From: Oscillibacter sp.
GTDB lineage: Bacteria; Bacillota; Clostridia; Oscillospirales; Oscillospiraceae
Direction of reading: 5' to 3'
DNA length: 34,718 bases
Assembly: GCA_009773995.1 (NCBI GenBank)
Contig: VSMY01000003.1
Coordinates: forward strand, 7,576-42,293
In this document: one piece after another, positions 28,820 through 34,718 of the stretch
Layout: every line of letters starts with the position of its first letter
Position numbering within the stretch: the first letter of the stretch is position 1
Notes under the pieces: model-generated
The model's database searches: none
Seen by the model: the letters and a program-made list of their open reading frames with translations, nothing else
What the model was told of the DNA's origin: nothing
Translations under genes and position numbers: made by a program

Positions 28820-30349
28820 TTGGAAAACTGCGCCATTGAACTGAAGGGCATCACCAAACGCTTCGGCGAGGTGGTGGCCAACGACGGCATCGACCTGCAA
28901 TTGAACCGGGGGGAGATCCTCTCCCTGCTGGGGGAGAACGGCAGCGGAAAAACCACGCTGATGAATATGCTCTCCGGCATCTACTTCCCCGACGAAGGCC
29001 AGATTTACGTGAACGGCGAACCCGTCTCCATCCGCTCCCCCAAGGACGCCTTTGCGGGCGGCATCGGCATGATTCACCAGCACTACAAGCTGGTGGACGT
29101 GTTCACCGCCGCGGAAAACATCGTCCTGGGACTGGAGGAGGGCGGCAAGCTGGACATCAAGGCCGCCGAGGCCAAGGTCCGGGATATCTGCGAAAAGTAC
29201 GGCTTCGACATCGACCCCGGACAGAAGATTTACGACATGTCCGTCTCCCAGAAACAGACGGTGGAAATCGTCAAGGTCCTCTACCGGGGGGCCGACATTC
29301 TGATTCTGGACGAGCCCACCGCCGTCCTCACCCCCCAGGAGACCGACAAGCTCTTCGACGTCCTCCGGGCCATGAAGGCCGACGGAAAAGCCATCGTCAT
29401 CATCACCCACAAGCTCCACGAGGTCATGGCCCTCTCCGATAAAGTGGCCGTACTCCGGAAGGGCAAGTACATCGGCACCGTGAAAACCAGCGAGACGAAC
29501 CCCCAGGCCCTCACGGACATGATGGTGGGCCACGCCGTGACCCTGAACATCGACCGGCCCCGGTATGAAAAACCGGCGGAGCGGCTGGAGGTCAAGGGCC
29601 TCACCGTCCTGGACGGGGAGGGCGTGAAAAAGCTGGACGGCGTCTCCTTCACCGCCCTGGGCGGCGAAATCCTGGGCGTGGCGGGCATCGCCGGGTCCGG
29701 CCAGAAGGAGCTGCTGGAAGCCATTTCCGGCCTCTGCCCTGTGGCCGCCGGAGAGGTGCTCTACACCCCCGACGGGCGGCCCCCCGCCAACCTGGTGGGC
29801 AAGACCCCCATGCAGATCCGCAAGGCCGGGGTGGCCATGGCCTTCGTCCCCGAGGACCGGCTGGGCATGGGGCTCGTCGGGTCCATGGGCATGACGGGAA
29901 ACATGATGCTCCGCTCCTGGAAGAAGGGCCGGGGCGTGTTCCTCAACCGGAAGGACCCCAACGAGCTGGCCCTGCGGGTGTGGAAGGAGCTGGAGGTGGT
30001 GACCCCCAGCACGGACTTCCCCGTCCGCCGGATGTCCGGCGGCAACGTCCAGAAGGTGCTGGTGGGCCGGGAAATCGCCAGCGCCCCCTCGGTGCTCATG
30101 ACCGCCTACGCCGTCCGGGGACTGGACATCAACACCTCCTATACGATTTACAACCTGCTGACGGAACAGAAGATGAAGGGTGTGGCCGTCGTCTACGTGG
30201 GCGAGGATCTGGACGTGCTGCTGGAGCTGTGCGACCGCATCCTGGTGCTCTGCGGCGGGAAGGTCAGCGGCGTGGTGGACGCCCGGTCCGCCACCAAGGA
30301 CCAGATCGGCCTGCTGATGACCCGCCTGGGCGGAAAGGAGGGCGCTTAA
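28820..30349 (+). CDS. Nucleoside ABC transporter ATP-binding protein, two fused ABC domains
   Basis: A 509-residue tandem ATPase like NupO. Domain 1 has Walker A GENGSGKTT near residue 36, a signature MSVSQKQTVEI in place of the usual LSGGQ, and Walker B ILILDEPTAVLTPQE. Domain 2 has a degenerate Walker A (GIAGSGQKE), a canonical signature MSGGNVQKVLVGREI, and a degenerate Walker B region where family members usually read AAQPTRGLD but here TAYAVRGLD. One composite site is thus probably non-hydrolysing. Translation starts at a TTG at 28820, with AAAGGA 9 bases upstream; no in-frame ATG fits. The stop codon directly abuts the next ATG. Confidence 0.93.
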   Translation: MENCAIELKGITKRFGEVVANDGIDLQLNRGEILSLLGENGSGKTTLMNMLSGIYFPDEGQIYVNGEPVSIRSPKDAFAGGIGMIHQHYKLVDVFTAAENIVLGLEEGGKLDIKAAEAKVRDICEKYGFDIDPGQKIYDMSVSQKQTVEIVKVLYRGADILILDEPTAVLTPQETDKLFDVLRAMKADGKAIVIITHKLHEVMALSDKVAVLRKGKYIGTVKTSETNPQALTDMMVGHAVTLNIDRPRYEKPAERLEVKGLTVLDGEGVKKLDGVSFTALGGEILGVAGIAGSGQKELLEAISGLCPVAAGEVLYTPDGRPPANLVGKTPMQIRKAGVAMAFVPEDRLGMGLVGSMGMTGNMMLRSWKKGRGVFLNRKDPNELALRVWKELEVVTPSTDFPVRRMSGGNVQKVLVGREIASAPSVLMTAYAVRGLDINTSYTIYNLLTEQKMKGVAVVYVGEDLDVLLELCDRILVLCGGKVSGVVDARSATKDQIGLLMTRLGGKEGA

Positions 30350-31444
30350 ATGAACCACGAGAAAAAGACACCCCTCATCCGCCTGGCCAAGCGGGACGGC
30401 ATGGAGGGCTGGAAGGTCTGGTGCATCCGGTGTGGGTCCATCCTCTTCGCCCTGCTGCTGGGGGCCCTGGTCATGGCCCTGGCGGGGGCCAATCCCGTCA
30501 CCGCTTACGGCACCATGATTTCCGGCGCGCTGGGAAAGAAGAGCGCCATCCGCCAGACGGTGAAAATCGCCGTCCCATTGCTTGGCTGCGCCCTGGCCAT
30601 CGCCCCCTGCTTCAAGATGCGCTTCTGGAACATCGGCGCGGAGGGCCAGATCACCGCCGGGGCCATCGCCGCCAGCTACTTCGCCCTCTTCTGGGCGAAC
30701 CGCCTGCCCTCTCCCGTGCTGCTGGCGGTCATGGGCGTGGCGGGGGCTCTGGCCGGGGGCCTCTGGGCCCTGATTCCCGCCTTTTTCAAGGCCAAGTGGA
30801 ACACCAACGAGACGCTGTTCACCCTGATGATGAACTACATCGTCATCGGCGTGGTCCGCTGGCTCCAGGGGGGACCCTGGGAGGGCCGGAAGGGCTCCCA
30901 GATCATCCCGCAGTTCGACGAGGCCGCCTGCCTGCCCCGTGTCTTGGGGGTCCATTGCGGCTGGATCATCGTGCTGGTGCTGGTGGTCTTCATGCACGTC
31001 TACATGAACCACACGAAACACGGCTATGAAATCGCCGTCATAGGAGACAGCATCAACACCGCCCGGTACGCGGGAATGAACGTGGGCCGGGTGATGATGC
31101 GGACCATGTTCCTCTCCGGGGCCATCAGCGGCGTCGTTGGGTTCATCGTGGCTTCCGGGGCCAACAACACGCTGTACGACGGCGTGGCCGGCGGCGTGGG
31201 CTTTACCTCCATCACCGTGGCCTGGCTCAGCCAGCTGAACGCCTTCGCCATGGTGGGCATCTCCGGTTTGCTGGCGGTTCTGAGCAAGGGGGCCGAGACC
31301 CTCCAGACCCGCATGGCGGTGCCCACCTCCATCTCGGACATCATTACGGGCATCCTGCTCTTCTGCATGCTGGGCTGCGAGTTCTTCATCAACTACAAGC
31401 TGATCTTCCGCGGCGCGGGAAGGAAGGAGGCGCGGCATGAGTAA
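30350..31444 (+). CDS. Nucleoside ABC transporter permease, NupP-like
   Basis: A 364-residue membrane protein. A transmembrane segment near residues 25-48 (CIRCGSILFALLLGALVMALAG) is followed by NPVTAYGTMISGALG. The motif LAIAPCFKMRFWNIGAEGQITAGAIAAS is characteristic of the first permease of BMP-type transporters. Further hydrophobic helices and ISDIITGILLFCMLGCEFFINYKL close the protein. Its ATG immediately follows the ATPase stop (TAAATG) and its end overlaps the second permease by 8 bases, so all are translationally linked. The fold resembles BPD_transp_2 family channels. Confidence 0.93.
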   Translation: MNHEKKTPLIRLAKRDGMEGWKVWCIRCGSILFALLLGALVMALAGANPVTAYGTMISGALGKKSAIRQTVKIAVPLLGCALAIAPCFKMRFWNIGAEGQITAGAIAASYFALFWANRLPSPVLLAVMGVAGALAGGLWALIPAFFKAKWNTNETLFTLMMNYIVIGVVRWLQGGPWEGRKGSQIIPQFDEAACLPRVLGVHCGWIIVLVLVVFMHVYMNHTKHGYEIAVIGDSINTARYAGMNVGRVMMRTMFLSGAISGVVGFIVASGANNTLYDGVAGGVGFTSITVAWLSQLNAFAMVGISGLLAVLSKGAETLQTRMAVPTSISDIITGILLFCMLGCEFFINYKLIFRGAGRKEARHE

Positions 31445-32432
31445 CTTTTTGAGTCTGTTCCTGGCCCTCATCATCGCCGCCATCACCTACGGCACGCCGC
31501 TGCTCTTCGGCACCCTGGGGGAGATTTTGACGGAGAAGTCCGGCAATTTGAACCTGGGCGTGGAGGGCATCATGTTCATGGGCGGCGCCCTGGGCCTGGG
31601 AGGCGTGTTCTACTACGAAAAAGCGGCGGGAGCCGGGGCCAACGGCTTTCTGGCCGTGGGCATCGGCGTCCTCTGCGCCTTCCTGGCGGGGGCCCTGGCC
31701 TCCCTGATTTTCAGCTTCCTCACCATCACCCTCCGGGCCAACCAGAACGTCACCGGCCTGGCCCTGTCCATCTTCGGCACCGGCGTGGGCCAGTTCGTGG
31801 GCGAGTATATGCGGGTCCGGGAGAACGGGTATATCTCCATCGGCAACGCTTTAAAGGGCTTCTTCCAGAATTCCCCCTTCCCGGCGGCCCTCCAGAAAAT
31901 CCCCGTGGTGGGCGGCGTGCTCTTCGGCAACAGCGTGTTCTTCTACCTGGGGCTTCTCCTGGCCGTGGGCATGTTCTTCTTCCTGAACCGGACCCGGACG
32001 GGCCTGTACCTCCGCTCCGTGGGCGAGTCCCCGGCCACGGCGGACGCGGCGGGCATCGCCGTGGAGCGGTACAAGTACCTGGCCACGGTCATCGGCGGCG
32101 GGATCTCCGCCGTGGGCGGCATGGTGTACATCATGACCATCGCCGGGTGCGTGTGGAACCACGAGGGTCTCAGCGGCGTGGGCTGGCTGGCGGTGGCCCT
32201 GGTCATCTTCTGCATGTGGCGGCCCCTGTCCGCCATCTGGGGCTCCGTGCTCTTCGGGGCGCTGATGATTTTGTATCTGCGGCTGGTGCTGCCCTTTGTG
32301 CCCACCCAGATTTATAAGATTCTGCCCTATGTGGTGACGGTCGTCGTGCTCATCCTCTCCAGCATGCGCAACAACAAGGAGAAGCAGCCTCCCGCCAGCC
32401 TGGGGCTGGCCTACTTCCGGGAGGACCGGTAA
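31437..32432 (+). CDS. Nucleoside ABC transporter permease, NupQ-like
   Basis: A 331-residue polytopic membrane protein. YGTPLLFGTLGEILTEKSGNLNLGVEGIMFMGGALG near residues 14-49 is the conserved opening of this permease type; the second permease always carries the EKSGxxNxGxEG segment. LRSVGESPATADAAGIAVERYKYLATVIGGG near 191-221 is the cytoplasmic coupling loop. Seven or more hydrophobic helices are evident. It begins 8 bases inside the preceding permease gene and is the last gene of the operon; a hairpin terminator follows. The nucleoside hydrolase and ribokinase elsewhere in the window could process what it imports. Confidence 0.93.
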   Translation: MSNFLSLFLALIIAAITYGTPLLFGTLGEILTEKSGNLNLGVEGIMFMGGALGLGGVFYYEKAAGAGANGFLAVGIGVLCAFLAGALASLIFSFLTITLRANQNVTGLALSIFGTGVGQFVGEYMRVRENGYISIGNALKGFFQNSPFPAALQKIPVVGGVLFGNSVFFYLGLLLAVGMFFFLNRTRTGLYLRSVGESPATADAAGIAVERYKYLATVIGGGISAVGGMVYIMTIAGCVWNHEGLSGVGWLAVALVIFCMWRPLSAIWGSVLFGALMILYLRLVLPFVPTQIYKILPYVVTVVVLILSSMRNNKEKQPPASLGLAYFREDR

Positions 32433-32457
32433 ACGCGAGTCCTTTCCATTGCGAACG

Positions 32458-32506
32458 GCGTCCTTATGGGCCGGCTTCACGCCGGTCCTATAAGGACGCT
32501 GTTTTT
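32458..32506 (+). terminator. Terminator of the nucleoside transporter operon
   Basis: GCGTCCTTAT (32458-32467) pairs with ATAAGGACGC (32490-32499) and GCCGGC (32470-32475) with GCCGGT (32481-32486), loop TTCAC, then TGTTTTTG. Small internal mismatches are present. Confidence 0.85.
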
Positions 32507-32517
32507 GCCGGGGCTTA

Positions 32518-32546
32518 TTGACACGCACGGCGCTTTTCAGTATAAT
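32518..32546 (+). promoter_or_regulatory. Perfect consensus promoter of the FIST-MCP pair
   Basis: TTGACA (32518-32523), 17 bases, TATAAT (32541-32546): identical to the housekeeping consensus. It should give strong constitutive transcription, unusual for a chemosensory pair. Confidence 0.9.
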
Positions 32547-32584
32547 ATTCCCGCTGTAAATTATGGCAGGAGGTCGACCGTGTC

Positions 32585-33640
32585 ATGAAACAATTTTATG
32601 GGATGAGCCAGCGGGGAAACCTGGACGAAGCCCTCAGCGGGCTGCGCAATCCTGAGTTCATCATGCTTTTATCCAACAACAACCAGTTCGAGGCCCATGT
32701 CAAGGCCCTGGAGCAGCGGTTCCCCGGCGTGCCCAGCATCGGCTGTATCGGGATGTGCTACCAGCTGGGCGTTGTGGAAAACGGCGTGGGCGTCATCGCT
32801 TTCTCCGACGGCGTCACCGCCGCCGCAGGCGTTTTGGAGGAAGTATCCACCATGCCGGTGAAGTATATCCAGCGGATGGAGCGGGATATGCAGGCGGTGG
32901 GCGGCTCCGGCGGCGATACGGTGTGCATTGACTTCTGCGCCGGGAACGACGCCTGTGTGCTGACCACCATCCACACCGTGCTCCGCAAGCGGGGCGTCTC
33001 CCTGGTGGGGGGCACCGGCGGCGAGGGCCGGGTTTCCGCCAACGGCCGGGTGTATGCCGACGCCGTGGCCTACGGCCTGGTGCGCAACCGGGGCGGCCGG
33101 GTGAAGACCTATAAGGAAAACATCTACCATCAGATGGGGGATTACCGCTTCATCGCCTCCGATACGGACCGGGCCAACTACATACTGGGCGCCCTGAACG
33201 GCAAGCCCGCCAAGCAGGTCTACAAGAGCATTCTCCACGTAACGGACGAGGAGATTCTGACCCGGACCTTCCAGAATCCCTTCGGCAAAATCAATGGGGA
33301 CGACACCTGCATCATCTCCATCAAGGAGGTCCATGGAAACGCCCTGGCCTGCTTCCGGCAGGTGAACGACTCCGACGTGCTGATCCTCCTGGAGCTGGGA
33401 GACTATCAGGCCATTACCCGGAACACCATCCAGCAGATTCAGCGGGAGTTCCCCCGGCGCTCGGCGGTGTTCTCCGTCAACTGCCTGTTCCGGTATAAGC
33501 TGTTCTCCGAACGGAACTATATGCAGACCTACCTCCGGGAGATGGGGGCCCTGGGCTGCCATGCGGGCTTCGTGGGCTACGGGGAGCATTATAATAACCG
33601 CTTTGTCAATCAGTCCATGACCTGCGCGGTCTTTGAGTAA
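32585..33640 (+). CDS. FIST-domain sensory protein
   Basis: A 351-residue cytosolic protein with no transmembrane helix. The N-terminal FIST domain shows VPSIGCIGMCYQLGVVENGVGVIAFSDGV near residues 45-75 and VSLVGGTGGEG near 138. The C-terminal FIST_C part contains YILGALNGKPAKQVYKSIL near 200 and ends with RSAVFSVNCLFRYKLF and CHAGFVGYGEHYNNRFVNQSMTCAVF, the usual FIST_C close. FIST proteins are thought to sense small ligands, perhaps amino acids, and lie near chemotaxis or cyclic-di-GMP genes. AGGAGG stands 11 bases before the ATG, a slightly long spacing. The adjacent soluble methyl-accepting protein, 12 bases downstream, is the probable signalling partner. Confidence 0.9.
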   Translation: MKQFYGMSQRGNLDEALSGLRNPEFIMLLSNNNQFEAHVKALEQRFPGVPSIGCIGMCYQLGVVENGVGVIAFSDGVTAAAGVLEEVSTMPVKYIQRMERDMQAVGGSGGDTVCIDFCAGNDACVLTTIHTVLRKRGVSLVGGTGGEGRVSANGRVYADAVAYGLVRNRGGRVKTYKENIYHQMGDYRFIASDTDRANYILGALNGKPAKQVYKSILHVTDEEILTRTFQNPFGKINGDDTCIISIKEVHGNALACFRQVNDSDVLILLELGDYQAITRNTIQQIQREFPRRSAVFSVNCLFRYKLFSERNYMQTYLREMGALGCHAGFVGYGEHYNNRFVNQSMTCAVFE

Positions 33641-33652
33641 GGGGGATTCGGA

Positions 33653-34609
33653 ATGTTATTCGCGGGAAAGAACCGGCGGGAGCCGGGCCGTCCTCAGGAG
33701 GAGAAGAGTCTCTATCCGGTCCTCCACGTAGCGGAAAGCCTGAAGGAGTACCAGCGGGAGCTGGTGAAAAAAGAGGTGGCCTCCCTCTCGGAGCTGAGCC
33801 TGGTGGGCTCCACCTTCTCCGGCGTGCTGAACGAGGCGGACCACTTCCAGGAGAAGCTCCAGGAGCTGGGCCAGTCCTTCGCCAGCATCGACGATGTGGC
33901 GGGGGAATTCGCCAACGTCCGGGCGGAAATCGGCGGCACCGTCTCCGAGGCCCAGGGCCTGATGGAGGAGCTGAAAAGCACCTCCATGAAGATTCAGCAG
34001 TCCTACGACGAGATGGCGGACATTTTCGGGAACCTCCAGTCCGCCATTCGGGGTATCCAGCAGTGCATGGGGAAAATCGTCTCCATTGCCGACCAGACCA
34101 ACATCCTGGCTATCAACGCCTCCATTGAGGCGGCCCGGGCCGGAGTGGAGGGCAAAGGCTTCGCCGTGGTGGCCGCCCAGGTAAAGGAACTGGCCAAGGA
34201 GATCAAGCAGCTGGCCGGCGAAGTGGACACCGGCGTATGCGACGTGGAGACCCGTGCCGGAGAGCTCAGCAGCAGCATCCGGTCCTCCCAGCAAACCCTG
34301 AACCAGGGCGTGGGCGTCGTGGGCCAGACCGACGAGAGCTTCCGCAAAATCACGGCCACCGCCGAGAGCTCCGCCTCCGTGCAGACGGAGATCTCCGGGG
34401 TCATTCAGGCGTCTCAGCAGGAGCTGGCGGTGCTTTGCCAGTTCTTTGACCAGATCAAAGGCCAGTACCAGGAGGTCGTCCGGCACATCGACCAGGCCAG
34501 CCGCCTGGGCACCACGAAGAGCGCCATGTTTGAGGATATGGACAACATGATTTCCCAGATTCGGCCCTTTATTAAGGACATGGAGGCGGGAGAGCACTCC
34601 GGAAACTAA
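33653..34609 (+). CDS. Soluble methyl-accepting chemotaxis-type signalling protein
   Basis: A 318-residue protein with no signal peptide, transmembrane helix or HAMP domain. It is mostly coiled coil. The hairpin tip that contacts CheA and CheW is clear: IADQTNILAINASIEAARAGVEGKGFAVVAAQVKELA near residues 144-182. In the usual VVADEVRKLA the DE is replaced by AQ. The first 50 residues are basic and proline-rich and then helical. There is no C-terminal CheR-tethering pentapeptide. As a cytosolic transducer without its own sensor domain, it probably takes its input from the FIST protein encoded 12 bases upstream. GGGGG stands before the ATG at 33653. No cheA or cheW gene is in the window. Confidence 0.92.
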   Translation: MLFAGKNRREPGRPQEEKSLYPVLHVAESLKEYQRELVKKEVASLSELSLVGSTFSGVLNEADHFQEKLQELGQSFASIDDVAGEFANVRAEIGGTVSEAQGLMEELKSTSMKIQQSYDEMADIFGNLQSAIRGIQQCMGKIVSIADQTNILAINASIEAARAGVEGKGFAVVAAQVKELAKEIKQLAGEVDTGVCDVETRAGELSSSIRSSQQTLNQGVGVVGQTDESFRKITATAESSASVQTEISGVIQASQQELAVLCQFFDQIKGQYQEVVRHIDQASRLGTTKSAMFEDMDNMISQIRPFIKDMEAGEHSGN

Positions 34610-34630
34610 AGAAAAGACGGCAGAACAGGC

Positions 34631-34679
34631 GGGGGGGGGGGGGGGGGGGGGGCGGGGGGGGGGGGGGGGGGGGGGGGGG
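34631..34679 (+). repeat. Poly-G run at the window end
   Basis: 48 of 49 bases are G, with one C at 34653; a T and more G-rich sequence follow. It begins 22 bases after the MCP stop and ends near the window edge. This most likely is a sequencing or assembly artefact of a contig end, and the bases beyond it (34680-34718) should not be trusted as the true continuation. No gene is supported in 34610-34718. Confidence 0.85.
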
Positions 34680-34718
34680 TGGGAGGGGAGACAGAAACAC
34701 CCCACCCCACAGGCGGCG

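Noticed and set aside
28700..31486. 928-codon open frame on the minus strand across the nucleoside ATPase and permease genes
   Set aside because: It lies antisense to three clear genes, is rich in His, Gly, Val and Asp as expected from the complement of GC3-biased codons, and has no recognisable domain.
1..34718. CRISPR array, phage genes, insertion sequence, tRNA or rRNA
   Set aside because: No regularly spaced repeats, integrase or transposase motifs, or cloverleaf sequences were found on either strand.

Overview
The window reads as a contig from a GC-rich, anaerobic Gram-positive gut bacterium, most likely an Oscillospiraceae-type member of the Clostridia. The supporting signs are strong G/C bias at third codon positions, AGGAGG-type ribosome binding sites, vegetative promoters with 17-bp spacers, a pyruvate:ferredoxin oxidoreductase, a lipoprotein-type BMP nucleoside transporter, and glycosidases for host or plant galactosides. 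The taxonomic placement is inference. There is no phage, CRISPR, transposon, rRNA or tRNA gene that I can support. The last ~100 bases are an almost pure G run that looks like an assembly or sequencing artefact.

Layout. 1-4302 (+): two CUT1 sugar permeases, a 66-residue two-helix membrane protein and a GH112 galactosyl phosphorylase. The solute-binding protein is presumably just off the left edge. 4520-8086 (+): nifJ with its own promoter. 8262-10486 (+): an ECF sigma factor, a DUF4367-like membrane protein that is probably its anti-sigma partner, and a secreted or anchored protein of unknown function. 10620-11414 (+): an orphan LytTR regulator with an NTF2/SnoaL-like N-terminal domain. 11515-14907 (-): a GH42 beta-galactosidase downstream of a double-length ThyX. 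15084-17303 (+): a Suv3-like helicase with a C-terminal zinc ribbon. 17349-19698 (-): ribokinase, nucleoside hydrolase and a PPOX-type flavin protein. 19877-21704 (+): an HxlR regulator, a NifX-like protein and an AraC regulator. 21793-25483 (-): a GH36 alpha-galactosidase and a GPH/MelB-type sugar symporter. 25484-26056: a long AT-rich intergenic region. 26057-26239 (+): an isolated 60-residue gene with its own promoter, structured leader and terminator. 26334-27110 (-): a HAD-IIA phosphatase. 27413-32432 (+): a complete BMP-type nucleoside ABC transporter. 32585-34609 (+): a FIST-domain sensor followed by a soluble methyl-accepting protein.

How the genes fit together. Three galactoside routes are present: phosphorolysis by GH112 after ABC uptake, GH42 beta-galactosidase, and GH36 alpha-galactosidase with a cation symporter. 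An AraC regulator sits convergent to the GH36 operon. A second theme is nucleoside salvage: the BMP/ATPase/permease transporter would import nucleosides, the nucleoside hydrolase would release ribose, and ribokinase would phosphorylate it.

The best leads for something undescribed are: the HxlR/PPOX divergent control region, whose 25-bp operator-like palindrome is centred exactly between two promoters; the orphan 60-residue gene with competing leader hairpins; the FIST plus cytosolic MCP pair; the tandem ThyX with complementary degenerate halves; and the sigma/anti-sigma/secreted-protein trio.
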